64,000 nucleotides of DNA from Tetrapyrgos nigripes (Eukaryota > Basidiomycota > Agaricomycetes > Agaricales > Campanellaceae), in contig JAACJM010000102.1 in assembly GCA_013368315.1 (NCBI GenBank), positions 235,941 to 299,940 on the forward strand. Direction: 5' to 3'. Shown in pieces: positions 42,740-54,076 of this stretch. The notes below the pieces were generated by a model. That model was not told the DNA's origin. It saw only the letters and a list, made by a program, of their open reading frames with translations, and made no database searches. The translations under genes and the position numbers were made by a program. Each line of letters opens with the position of its first letter. Position 1 is the first letter of the stretch.

Positions 42740-44149
42740 TTAACTGTACTCCCCCTTCTCAGCATAGTTGTGCCTGATCTTTATAAAGATTGTCATTATC
42801 ATCTGTATTAGATGCAGAGTTCTCATCGTCTGATGTGGACGTTTGTGGCCTGAGACCTTCATCAGCATCTCCTGAGTCACTTTGTCCTGCGGAACTAGGA
42901 CCAGGATCCTGTAGTTCTGCAGCTGCAGTCCCATGTGGCTGGTTTAGCTGTCGCCATGCCTCACGTTCTCTTGCAACTCTATCAGTGATGCGCTTATCAG
43001 CTGCAACCTGTTTGTCTGCATCACAAGCATGCTCGCCAGGGGGCTGAGCGTTCCCCTGTCTCCAAGCTTGATTAGAGCCTGGCACAAATGTTTTTGGAGT
43101 TCTCCTGTCATGCTGAGTTCATCTTGGTGCAGGAGGTGGATTCAGTGATTGTCTTGATAGCCTCAGAGGTGTCTGTGGAAGATGAGGTGGCGTTTCAGGT
43201 TCTGCTTCAGATGTCAGGGGCAGCGTTTCCAGGGGCAATCTCTGCAGACTCTGTCTGTCAGCATTGTCATGCCAATCATCAGGTCTCCTTTTGGAAGGTG
43301 CATGTGGTAAATTGAAATGTTCATCTTTGTCTTTGCCAAACATTTGAGGAGTATCCTCATTAGGATTGTCTGGTACATCTTTCAATGTTACAGGTAGTTG
43401 TTTGGAGTTTGTTGTGCTTTTACTGCATTGAGGAAACAAAGTTTCGTCAAATACTGCTTGTGGTGCAGTGAATAATGCATTGTTCTTTCTCATGAATAGA
43501 TTGCCATGACTGCCTGGTGCAGGACCAAGGTAGGTCATAAGTTCTGATTTTGAAGCAAGTTTGTTCTTTCAAACTTTCTCTGGAACATAAACATAAGCTC
43601 CACAGCTGAGTACACATAAATGATCCATACATGGCTTTTCTTTTTCAAGAACTTCATATGGTGTTATCCAGTCATGTTGCTGCAATGGAGTGCATGTATG
43701 ACACAAAATTCCCACCAGTTGTCAGGAAGACACATGTTTGCGCATTGCTTCAGCCTTATCCATTATTGTGCACATAAGGCGCTCAGCATGACCATTTTGT
43801 TGGGGGGTGTATGGTGCACTTTGAAGGATCTTAATGCCTTCGTCTTTCAACATGTCAACAAAGCACCTTTGGTATATTCTCCCCCTGCATCAGACATCCA
43901 TTGTTCGACTTTTGTCTTGTATTGGTTCTCAACCATGGCGAGCCATTGATGAGTTGCATGGATGGGTGTTTTCTTGTTGTTCAACAGAATTGCCCATGCA
44001 TTAGATGTAAAGTCATCCAAAAAGATTATCATATAATTGAATTTGTGGTATGATTCAGTGGGGAATTCTTTAAGATCCGAATGAATTAACTGAAAGGGAC
44101 ATGTAGCCTGTCTTTCTGATAGTGGGTAAACTTGAGACATCCATGGCAA
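42740..44149 (-). pseudogene. Copia integrase and linker
   Basis: Integrase core with HSDLKEFPTESYHKF (first Asp) and WMSDAGGEYTKG (second Asp). A frame change near 43,850 is followed by traces around 43,800-43,550. A Pro/Ser/Asp-rich linker to RT (43,538-42,760) contains DNPNEDTPQMFGKD. Several stops are present. Confidence 0.85.
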
Positions 44150-44653
44150 AGTGGCGATTCTTTAGGAATATTAAATTCTGGCCAGCTGTTGGTATGTGTT
44201 TGGAGGTGTTTAAGAACATCAGTTGATGCACCAAGTTGAAATTGATTCTGTAAATCATAGTGTCTGCCAAGGAGGCGATGTTTGTTTTGGTGTGAGGTAG
44301 TAAATTGTATCTTCCAGTGATCGTTTAGTAAATGTCAACCAGCGATGATGTGCTACTACTCCATCTGCATCTGACATTTTGTCATACTTCATGAGCATGA
44401 TCATTTTGTCTGATCCATGTACAGTCACTCTGTCTGATTGTAAGAATGTACCGAGTGATAGTAACCATTGGTTTAGATCAGCTACATAGTAAACAGGGCT
44501 TATTTTGAAATAGCGAGACCCTTGTTGTATAATGACGGTACCAGCAGTGTTTGTTTTTGTAACTCCATTTGCAGTTTGAATGGAGATTGGATCAACTTTG
44601 TGTGATTCAACAAAATCGGTTAAGTCAAAAGTGTAATGTGCAGGTGCACCAGA
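44070..44653 (-). pseudogene. Copia protease end and GAG-pre-integrase domain
   Basis: Starts within the protease active-site triplet: GAPAHYTFDLTDF here completes WLFDS encoded at 51,955-51,970 on the other side of Gypsy-A. VYYVADLNQWLLSLGTF and, after a frame change near 44,260, the zinc-binding GAG-pre-integrase traces (LQTHTNSWPEFN … LCHGCLKF) follow. Confidence 0.88.
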
Positions 44654-44942
44654 TGTCATGAACTGCTACAGTTCTTTGCTCTCCTTCCTCTTTTACTTTG
44701 TTATTGAACCCTTTCTCTGATCATTTGTCCATTGCATTTCCTCAATAAACCCTTCAACCTTATATTTCTGACTTTGAACTGTTAAGTCAAAAGTGTAATG
44801 TGCAGGTGCACCAGATGTCATGAACTGCTACAGTTCTTTGCTCTCCTTCCTCTTTTACTTTGTTATTGAACCCTTTCTCTGATCATTTGTCCATTGCATT
44901 TCCTCAATAAACCCTTCAACCTTATATTTCTGACTTTGAACT
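44619..44942. repeat. 162-bp tandem duplication across the insertion junction
   Basis: 44,619-44,780 and 44,781-44,942 appear identical. Each copy holds 35 bp of Copia protease DNA ending in CCAGA plus the first 127 bp of the Gypsy-A 5' LTR. The event therefore post-dates the Gypsy-A insertion. Confidence 0.95.
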
Positions 44943-45290
44943 TTATAAAACCTGTCAAACTCTAATAACTGTAGATTAATCTTCTCATCTTTCTTATCTC
45001 GTATCTATTCTTTCTATCTTTAACTTGATTGATCCGATCTTCCTATCTTTCTCAACCATATGGTACCATTCTATTTTTATTTACTTTTCCCATCCCTTCG
45101 CATTTCTCATATATACTTGAGATCTCTTGTAACTGATTCCCCAGCTCCATACTACTACTACGCAGTGTAGAGCCTAGTCAGCTTACTCCTTTCCCTCTAT
45201 TCATATCTTTCTCTCTCAATCTATCGTCTTGCATCTGCTCTTTGATTGTGTGACTTGGGTGGTTATTTGAGTGTATCAGCAACCTTGACA
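44816..45290 (+). repeat. Gypsy-A 5' LTR
   Basis: 475 bp, TGTCATGAACTGCTACAG … AGCAACCTTGACA. It differs from the 3' LTR by short deletions (about 20 bp missing after GATTCCCCAG) and scattered transitions. Confidence 0.95.
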
Positions 45291-46190
45291 CTTGAATGAA
45301 CTCCCTACACCCACCTCACAACATGTCTTTATCCTTTCTTATCCCTTGTTATAGCTTGGCTGTAACTATAACTTTGGCTTGGCCGAAGTTTTCACTGTTA
45401 GCTTGGCTGACAATTCCCCATACCCTTTTGTATATTCCTTTCATCCTGTCTACCCCATTTTCTTGGATTTGCTTCGAACCTTCAGAGAGTCCATCCGATT
45501 ACAAACAACCTCCTCTTCCTCTACCACTCAATCTATTACACACTGAGTACTGGTGTAGCCATGCAGAAAGCATTCGGGCGGATCCTTGGAGTTATGATTG
45601 AAACTGGGTCTGTACACATTGCTGGGTTTGGAAACTGGGACCAGGTGACGTGATCCTTTCCATCTATTCGTACATACGAGTCACCCTCAACCTCGATACT
45701 GAGGAGACTGTTGTTAGGATTACTGGTCCTCTGTTCTTCAGAGAACACAATACACCTACAGAGCTTACAGACTATGGTACACTGTCCTCCTTTATCTTCG
45801 AATCCTCATGGTGATTTAAAGGGTAGAAAAGAAGGCCCTAAGAGATTGTAGAAAAAGTATATGATGAGTCGACGGTCTGCATCTGCAGATCCAAGTCTTC
45901 CCTGTGCAGATCTTTCACACGTCTTCTTTAAACCAAGAGTCCTCAACTGCAATTATAACCTGGAAAGCATGAAACCTTATCAATTCTGCGAAAACCAACC
46001 CTGTATTAACAGGTACAACACTCAAACACTTCCTGAAACTGAAATTCTTCCTATCGAGTGTCAAGTTGTAACACACAACCAAGAACTCGCTATTTGAAAA
46101 GCTCATCCTATAATTGACTCCAAAACCAAACCAGAACAAGGATCGTCTAGCCCTACAAACACTCAACTGAATCCAGAGCCTTCTTCTCTT
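45291..46190 (+). other. Gypsy-A leader region
   Basis: Internal sequence between the 5' LTR and the first clear gag motif. Its first bases (CTTGAATGAACTCCC) do not match an initiator-tRNA primer-binding site, so priming by another tRNA or self-priming is possible. Short open frames here (45,296-45,601; 45,861-46,097) may be gag N-terminal sequence but show no motif. Confidence 0.5.
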
Positions 46191-47470
46191 GTGCCACCTG
46201 AGCCGTCTTCTGCATCAGATCCATTACCAGATCCACCTTCTAATAATCCATCAACCCCTCCCTGTGATCCTTCTCCTGATCCATCAGATCCAGACGACCC
46301 TTCTTCACCCATAATTCCATCCACCGAAGGACCGTCTGTAGCCCCTCATCAACCAGCCCCTAATCCTTCTCCCAAACTGTCAGATCCAGACGACCCAGCC
46401 ATGTCAGACGTAGCTCCCAACGACTCTAACAGTACTTCTGAACGAGGAAGGAAACCAGACGCCTTCAATGGAGAATGAGATGAGGCAAAATGATGGTTAG
46501 CCTTGTTCAACAATTATCTATGTCAGAACAAAGCTAGATACGTTACCAAAGACTCTAAGGTATCCTTATTCCTCTCATTCTTCACAGGAGAAAAAGGAGG
46601 AGATTGGGCAACCCAACGAATTACAGAGTGGGAAGAAGATGAAGAGGATACAAAGGTTAAAACAGATGAAAGGTGGTGGACAATGTTGAAAGAGATCTGA
46701 GATAGGTTTAAAAAGGATTTCAAGGCACTTGCTTCCGATGAGGTCACAAGGACAAAAATCAAGAATGCTAAGATGAAGGGAACAGACATCAGTAGTTATA
46801 ATAGTATTTTCGACATGTTTGGGGAAGAGTCAGACTTCGGGGAAATGGCCCTGTTGTCTCCCAGAGAAGCTTCAAAAGACAGTGGGAATGACCTGGCCAA
46901 AGTGGAACGATTTCGACAAGTATAGGGAGAGGATGATGGATCTCCATTTGGAATGGATGAATGAGAGAGCAAGGGAAGGATGATCAAGGCCATTTTCTGT
47001 GCCGAGAACGAATTTGGGTCCTTCTCAAGAAAGGACAGTAGCAAGCGTGAATGCACTTATGAGACCAGGTGCTAACTCATCTTTCACTCCTTTACCTAAA
47101 CTGACACCCGAAGAAAGGGATTGACTTCGAAAACTAGGTGCATGTTTCGTGTGCAGACAATCAGGACATATGAGCAATGAATGTCCCACCTTTCTGAACA
47201 ATGCCCTGAGGTCATCCACATCTCAAAATATCCCTCATATCCCATTCCCTCGTTCTGTTCAAACAGCTGACACTGCAACTTCAACGTCATCATTGTCATC
47301 ATCACCTGTAACAGTAGCTCAAGCATCGTCATCTTCATCTCGTAACATAATCAAGGACATTTCGGATATGGTAAATAAGGTCAAAGGATTAGAAGGAGAA
47401 GAGAAGGAAGGAGAAGAGAAGGAACAGGCGGCTGTATATCTGAAGAACATTATGTCAAAGTTGGATTTTT
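46191..47470 (+). pseudogene. Gypsy-A gag with zinc knuckle
   Basis: Proline/Asp/Ser-rich N-terminus, then the retrotransposon gag capsid (RKPDAFNGE, ARYVTKDSKVSLFLSFFTG, GGDWATQRI) and a CCHC knuckle (CFVCRQSGHMSNECP at about 47,149-47,193). In-frame stops: TGA at 46,477, 46,492, 46,698, about 46,963 and 47,122, and TAG near 46,922. At several of these the gag pattern expects tryptophan. Confidence 0.88.
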
Positions 47471-49400
47471 GAAACACTCCTCTGCTATGTCGTCAGTAGG
47501 AGTTGTACAATGTACCGGACAATTGAAGAACAATCGATATAGTGAGCATACCTTTCCTTCAGAGTTAAGAATGTCAGCAGTCACTCGTAACCGACAGGTA
47601 CCCTCAATAACACTCAAAACTGAACTAATTGGCAAAATCACCGGCAGAAAAATCGATGCAGATGCCCTAATAGACAGTGGTGCAGAAGGCATAATTATCA
47701 ACAGTCGTTTTGCACAAAAAAACTGACTAAGCCTCCTTCCTATCAAAAGTCCATTCCCAGTATGAAACATTGACAGTTCTGAAAATACCATGGGATGGGT
47801 ACGGCACTACACCATTCAAAAACTTTGTATCTACTCCCAGGACAACAAATCATATCATGAAGAGATAGCTGAATTCTATGTGACAGACATCGGAGATCAC
47901 GACATAATCCTTGGTACCAACTGGCTGGAAGAACATAATCCAGAAATAGATTGGTCGTTTACTGGGGTTAACATGTCTAGATGTCCTGAAACCTGCACCC
48001 TGGAATGACCCCCTGTTTTGAATCTATGCACCAAACCCAAATCTCCCAAACCAGCTGTTGTTGATCCACGAACCAACCACAAGGATTATCAAGTAACATG
48101 GTCAGAACCAATCAGATGGTTTAAACTGATCAAACAATCAAAAGTTGCAGGCCAACATCATCGAATTCCCATACAATCATTTCATCACTCTTTGGAATCT
48201 ACAGCTATCTTTACTGAAGAAGACTTCGGTCGAGACAAAGTTCCGAATCAATGGGAAAGAGAAGTATTAGAAGAGTTGCTAGGAAAAGAAAGCCAGGACT
48301 CGACATCAGATTCGGAACTGCCTATATGTGCTGGATTTACCAAAGCTCAGGAACTCGCAGAAGCAGCCCAGAAAATGAAAGGAGACATGTTACTTACAGA
48401 TAAGATTCCATTCCAATATCATCAGTTCTTATCAGTTTTTGACAAACAAACCTCAGAACGATTGCTGAAATGTGGAGAATGGGATCATGCTATCGAATTG
48501 AAACTGGACTTCATACCATGCCCTTGCAAAACCTACCCATTATCCCCAAACGAACAGGAAGAGCTTGATAATTTTATTAAGGAAAATTTGGAGAAGGAAT
48601 ACATTAAACTGTCGAAGTCTCCTATGGCAAGTCCTTTCTTCTTTGTCAAAAAGAAAGATGGAAAACTACACCCTGTGCAGGACTACCGAACACTAAATAA
48701 AGGAACCATCAAGAACGAATATCCTTTACCACTCATATCGGAACTGGTAGATAAACTCAAAGGGGCATGGGTCTTTTCAAAAATTGACCTCTGATGGGGA
48801 TATAATAATGTATGAATAAAAGAAGGAGATGAGTGGAAAGCGGCATTCAAGACAAATAGAGGACTTTTTGAGCCAACAGTGATGTTTTTCAGTCTTATGA
48901 ACTCTCCCATGACGTTCCAGGCAATGATGAATACTCTTTTTAAGGATCTTATTGATTCTGGGAAAGTGGTAATCTACATGGACGACATCTTGATCTTCAT
49001 GGAAACCCTAGAAGAGCATCAACATATGGTCAAACAAGTGCTTGTGCGACTTCAAGAGAACGATCTTTATGCTAAGCCAGAGAAATGTACCTTCGAAACC
49101 AGTTCGGTAGAATTCCTAGGTCTCATTGTCTCCCACAATACATCGGCTATGGACCCAGTCAAAGTCGAAGGTGTTACTAAATGGCCAATGCCACAAAATA
49201 TCAAGGACATTCAATCATTTTTAGGGTTCAGAAACTTCTACTGTCATTTCATACATGACTTTTCTAAAGTTGCCCAACCACTCTTCGATCTTACAAAGAA
49301 GGACGAACTATGGAAATGGTCAGATGAAACAGAAAGAGCCTTTCAGGCACTCAAAGATGCGTTCACGTCTTCACCAGTTCTCTTAAATGCCTGATTATTC
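47471..49400 (+). pseudogene. Gypsy-A protease and reverse transcriptase
   Basis: The protease active site ALIDSGAEGIIINSRFA (about 47,668-47,718) is followed by DIILGTNWLEEHNPEIDW. RT starts about 48,380: [66 protein letters not shown] then a TGA before WGYNNV, MFFSLMNSPMTFQAMM, the YMDD box (VVIYMDDILIFMET) and SVEFLGLIVSHNTSAMDPVK with FLGFRNFYCHFIHDF. The last TGA of this frame lies at 49,392-49,394. Confidence 0.92.
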
Positions 49401-49960
49401 TAAACTGTACTGAGTAGAGGTCGATGCTTCTGATTATGCCACAGGAGGTATTTTACAACAAAAAGGACCTGACGACAAATGGCATCCAGTTGCTTATCTA
49501 TTGAAATCTTTATCTGAAACTGAATGTAACTATGACATTCATAATAAAGAATTGTTGGCAATTATACGTGGATTAGAAGCTTGGCGACATTACCTTGAAG
49601 CGGGCCCACATACTATCAAAATCCTCACTGATCATGAGAACTTGAAATACTTCACTACTGCTCAGAAACTTAGCTGACGACAAGCAAGGATGGCCTTGTT
49701 TCTGACCAGATTCGACTTCATGTTAACCCATAAACCTGGAAGTCTCAATTGAAGTGACCCCCTTTCTTGAAGGCCAGATCATAAAGAGGGGGTTGAGAAC
49801 GACAACAAGGACAGAGTATTACTCGACCCCAAATTCTTCAGAATTAGAGCCACAAGACCAGGAACAGTAGTTGCAATAGGGGATGTTGAATTGAGAAGAT
49901 GTATTAAGGAATGCCCAAAGAAAGACGTCGAAGTCGTGAGTGCCCTACAGGTCATCTTAA
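49401..49960 (+). pseudogene. Gypsy-A RNase H
   Basis: VEVDASDYATGGILQQKGPD, LSETECNYDIHNKELLAIIR and LTDHENLKYFTTAQKLS followed by TGA then RQARMALFLTRFDF. TGA codons near 49,410, 49,676, 49,750 and 49,768 fall where related copies have Trp, Arg or similar residues. Confidence 0.88.
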
Positions 49961-49970
49961 ATAATGGTCC

Positions 49971-51458
49971 ATGCTTGCTGGTCAAAAACTTACAGGAATG
50001 GAACTACAAAGATGGGATTATATTGTTCTGAGGAAAGATCTATGTCCAAACGACCAGCAACTATGGAGAGACATAGTCAAAATGCACCACGATAGTCTCA
50101 CTGCAGGACACCCAGGCTGGTTTAAGACCTATGAACTGATAAGTAGAGAGTTCTGGTGGCCCGATATGTCAGCGTTTGTCTGTGATTATGTTGAAGGATG
50201 CACTACTTGCCAATTGACCAAGGCACAAAACCATCCATCACATGTACCATTAATTCTGAACAAAACACCAGAGAGACCTTTTGGCACAATCACAACCGAC
50301 TTCATTACGGACCTTCCAGAATGTGAAGGTTTCAATGCAATCCACATAACAGTAGACTGATCGACCAAAACTGTAGTGATTTCACCATGCCGGAAGGATA
50401 TTGACAGTGATAGGACAATTGACATGCTATTTAACAACACTTGGCGACATTATGGTCTTTGGGATAAGATGATATTGGATAGAGGACCTCAATTCATGAG
50501 TCAGGTTATGAAGGGGATACACACTAAGTTAGGTATTACCTCAGCACTTAGTACAGCTTATCACCCACAAACAGATGGAGAGACCGAAAGGTTCAACCAA
50601 GAGCTCGAACAATATCTACGAACCTTTTGCAACTATTGACAAGATGATTGGGTCAAATATCTGCCTTATGTGGAGTTTTGCCATAACACTCGAGTGCACT
50701 CTGCTACTGGAAAGTCACCATTCAAATTACTCCATGGATACCTTCCTCGACTCTTTCCTTCAATCAATCCTACCTCACACGTCACAAAAGTCAAAGAACG
50801 CCTTCAGAACTTAGAAACACTATGGGAAGAATTGAAAGCAAGTCTGACAACTGCTGCAGAGTTGATGAAGAGACAACATATGGATTACATAAAAGAAGGG
50901 GTGAATTCAAGGTTGGAGACAAGGTACTACTGGACGGAAAGAACTTGAAAACCACGAGGCCAAAAGCTAAGTTGGCAAATCGCCGTCATGGCCCATTTGA
51001 GATCACTGATGTAATCAGCACAGTTAACTACCGTCTCAAACTGCTGAACACCTGGCGGATCCATCTGGTCTTTCATGCTTCGCTTCTATCACCATACAAA
51101 GAAACTGAAGTCCATGGAGTAAACTACCCAGGAGAACCAGCTGAATTACTTCCAGAAGACAACAAATATGATGTTGAAGCAATCTTGGATTCGAAACCAA
51201 TGAGGAATCAGCAGGGAGTACAATATTTGGTCAAATGGTTAGACTATGTGGACTCAGAAAATTCATGGGAACCAGCATCAGGATTGACAAAGTTGAAAGA
51301 TATGATCGAAACCTTCCATCAACAACATCCAGATGCATATCGTCCACCAAACCCCATACAATCAGGATCAAAAGTGTGGTCAATGGGAATTAGCTTTGCA
51401 GATATTTGGAAAAGTACGTGTGTGCTCCAGGCGAAAGCACAGCTTAAAGAGGGGGTAA
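49971..51458 (+). pseudogene. Gypsy-A integrase and chromodomain
   Basis: HHCC domain (MHHDSLTAGHPGWFKTYELI … CTTCQLTKAQNH), rve core (TTDFITDLPECEGFNAIHIT; LDRGPQFMSQV; LSTAYHPQTDGETERFNQEL), then GDKVLLDGKNLKTTRPKAKL and the chromodomain (GVQYLVKWLDYVDSENSWEP). TGA stops at about 50,029, 50,358 and 50,637, and a frame change near 50,900 joins the chromodomain part. Confidence 0.92.
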
Positions 51459-51954
51459 TGTCACGAACTGCTACAGTTCTTTGCCCTCCTTCCTCTTTTA
51501 CTTCATTATTGAACCCTTTCTCTGATCATTTGTCCATTGCATTTCCTCAATAAACCCTTCAACCTTATATTTCTAACTTTGAACTTTATAAAACCTGTCA
51601 AACTCTATAATAACTATAGATCAATCTTCTCATCTTTCTTATCTCATATCTATTCTTTCTATCTTTAACTTGATTGATCCGATCTTCCTATCTTTCTCAA
51701 CCATATGGTACCATTCTATTTTTATTTACTTTTCCCATCCCTTTGCATTTCTCATATATACTCGAGATCTCTTGTAACTGATTCCCCAGTTTTTTCACTT
51801 CGTCTCCGCTCCTTACTACTACTATGCAGTGTAGAGCCTAGTCAGCTTACTCCTTTCCCTCTATTCATATCTTTCTCTCTCAATCTATCATCTTGCATCT
51901 GCTCTTTGATTGTGTGACTTGGGTGGTTATTTGAGTGTATCAGCAACCTTGACA
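51459..51954 (+). repeat. Gypsy-A 3' LTR
   Basis: 496 bp, TGTCACGAACTGCTACAG … AGCAACCTTGACA, followed by the CCAGA duplication. Confidence 0.95.
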
Positions 51955-52745
51955 CCAGAGTCGAATAACCAGCCATTGTCATAATGTTTCTGGTTGATGA
52001 GAGTATTCTTTCACTTGCAACTCACACAAGATGAATAATAAGTCCCACAGGGACATAATATATTGGGTACATTATAAATAGAGGGGTTCAAAGAACCCAG
52101 AGGAGCAGTATGTATAAATATGTTACAAGCATATTTAAATAATAAATCACATGCGACTGGGCTCATCATCTGCACTGTATAGGATGTGTCAGATACTCTA
52201 TTCACAATGGAAGAGAAAGAGGGTATGGCATACCTGTAGTACCTGCCATCATTCCAACCCACAGAAATAATCTCCTCCTTGGAGTCAGATCCGAGAGCTA
52301 TAATGTCCATATCCAGAGAATTCGATGCTGGTTCGAGGTCCGGCATTGAGTCAGCATCCCCATCGACATCTGAGTTGGAAGCACCAGGGCTCATGGAGAT
52401 TTCCTTGAATAATGGGGTTACTGACTGCGCCTCGCTCCACCCCAATGAATTGGAGGTGCTCATCTGGTCAAGGTCCCTGTTGATTTCCTCAAGGCCCTCA
52501 TTGTACTCCTGTTGAATTTCCCTGTGTACCACCTGTGGGTCATTTCATTGCTGACCTCCTGAAGATGCTCCTGGAGCGTTCTGGGGTTGGGGTCAATGTT
52601 CTCCTTGTCGGAGTCCCCCATGTCGATGAGACTGGCCTCCCACATTCTGAGGCACTTGGTGGACTCCTCTTTTTCCTGTTGGAACTCCATTGAGTCCATG
52701 CTGCCCGTGTTGGAGATGAGGCTGTCTGAAAGCCTGTCATCCTCC
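51955..52745 (-). other. Copia segment of unknown content between gag and protease
   Basis: Next to the insertion site, minus-strand HYDNGWLFDS is the protease start. Upstream of it (52,011-52,745) the frames give a Ser/Asp/Glu-rich sequence (GDSDKENIDPNPRTLQEHLQ; SDVDGDADSMPDLEPASNSL; VGWNDGRYYRYAIPS) with no CCHC zinc knuckle, where a Copia gag normally has one. It does not resemble Copia proteins I know. It may be captured host sequence or a foreign insert. Confidence 0.5.
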
Positions 52746-53466
52746 TCAGCCATTTCGGCATCGTTGTCCGTTCCCATGCATTTGTCCTGCATCCACCTTC
52801 CATGCCTCTTCTTGCTCATCATCTTCAGTTTCCCAAGCAATGACATAAGGATAGATGTCTGTGGGGAGTTTGTTGATAACAATCATGTACTGGAGGTACA
52901 TGGGGATCTCCGTGTTTTTCGCCAGCGTTGTTGATACGAGTGAGGTACATTTTGATGAGATCGATGGCAGCACCAGGATGAGCATTGCGTGGAATCTCAA
53001 CATTCATAGCCTGTTTGAAGTTCTGAAAGATTTCAGCAGCTCCAGGCTTACCATAGAGATTCTTGAGAGTGGCCCACATTTCCTTTGCCGTCTTGATGTC
53101 TTCAAGTTTGGCACCAATAGCTTGAGTGATGCAGAGTTTGATAACTCCCATGGCCTTGTCACTGTCCTTGTCCCAATCAGCAGTGTTACCACTGGCAGTG
53201 GTGATGAACTGAGTGAGAGATGGTTCATCAGCAGCTTCATCTGCGGTGGCGCCAGCAGTAGTACCAGCGGGAGCAGCTGGGATACTGGTGATTTCAATTG
53301 ATCTGGGACAAGGAGTTTTGAGGACATAGGCGATGCCCTGAGATTGGAGCCAAGATTTGGACTTGCTAGCCCAAAGGGTATAGTTCGGTCCAGTGAGTTC
53401 TGGAACAGTGGACATGAAGCTTGATCCAGAAGACATTTTTGAAATGTGATCTGGGGATGAAATCAA
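52746..53466 (-). pseudogene. Copia gag capsid region
   Basis: Gag of the UBN2/DUF4219 type: SGSSFMSTVPELTGPNYTLW, ASKSKSWLQSQGIAYVL, ITQAIGAKLEDIKTAKEMW and LKNLYGKPGAAEIFQNFKQ. A frame change near 52,915 continues as IVINKLPTDIYPYVIAWETE. It starts about 270 bp inside the 5' LTR. Confidence 0.9.
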
Positions 53467-53732
53467 CTGTCAGCATAACATCCTATATGTGAGATAAGTG
53501 GTGGCATTAAGGTCGTGCCATAAAATAAATGAAAAGCTGTGGCTAGTGCACTTATGACAGTGATTATCCCCAGTGTGCATTATATCAGCTTGCAGCCATG
53601 AAGGCACATGTAAAGAACATTCTCCCACTAAGTGCAACATTCTGCAGCCACTAAGGGCGCTACCAGGTATTACGCAGTCTAGGATGGCTGCCAGTGATGG
53701 CATGGTGTCCAGGGCTTGCGGGGCCCAGAACC

Positions 53733-54017
53733 TGTTGAGCAGGCTATGTTCTATATACATAGTGGCAACTACATACTTACCTGGGGATGTAAAAGTGCTT
53801 GTTAGAGCAGTTTGTTAGAAGTTAAGAGCGATGAGTAGTAAGGGAAATCCTTGTTATTGTGGGGCAATCTACAAGCCCTTTTTATACTGTTCTAGATAGT
53901 ACATGTGACTACTTATCTAAGAACTATGATGTACAGTAAGTGTAAGTAACTAGATTCTTATCTTATCACTATCTAATCTAATGTTGATGGCTGCTTACTT
54001 AATTCGCCAATTCAACA
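53733..54017 (-). repeat. Copia 5' LTR
   Basis: 285 bp, same ends as the partner, with an extra ACATGTGACTACTTATCT. The adjoining internal bases do not resemble the usual Copia initiator-Met primer-binding site. Confidence 0.95.
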
Positions 54018-54076
54018 GAAACGTCCAAGTCCACCGCTGGCTGGCCTCTATTGGTACTTGTACGCAGATAGATGTA

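Larger units (their letters stand above)
44816..51954 (+). mobile_element. Gypsy-A, full-length chromodomain retrotransposon
   Basis: 7,139-bp Ty3/Gypsy element inserted in the Copia protease. 5' LTR 44,816-45,290, 3' LTR 51,459-51,954, target duplication CCAGA (44,811-44,815 and 51,955-51,959). Internal order: a 0.9-kb leader, gag with CCHC knuckle, protease, RT (YMDD), RNase H, integrase, chromodomain. A purine tract (AAAGAGGGGGTAA) precedes the 3' LTR. At least a dozen in-frame stops, mostly TGA, inactivate this copy. The same family left an LTR at 13,223, at 41,064 and, with pol remains, at 17,394. Confidence 0.96.
40316..54017 (-). mobile_element. Copia LTR retrotransposon carrying nested Gypsy-A DNA
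   Basis: Ty1/Copia element on the minus strand with LTRs at 53,733-54,017 (285 bp, 5' side) and 40,316-40,582 (267 bp, 3' side) and a perfect 5-bp target duplication GAAAC (40,311-40,315 and 54,018-54,022). A purine tract (AAGGGGGAG on the coding strand) precedes the 3' LTR. The order gag, protease, integrase, RT, RNase H is diagnostic of Copia. Removing the nested Gypsy-A copy, the 162-bp duplication and the solo LTR leaves about 5.9 kb, the usual size. LTRs differ by an 18-bp indel and about eight transitions. Confidence 0.95.

Noticed and set aside
46477..50640. Possible nuclear reassignment of TGA to Trp/Arg in Gypsy-A
   Set aside because: Host-type genes in the window use TGA as a normal stop and the pattern also fits C-to-T decay; TAG and TAA stops occur in Gypsy-B. 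Kept only as a mutation-bias finding.
52855..53301. 148-codon plus-strand frame
   Set aside because: It is antisense to recognised Copia gag sequence.
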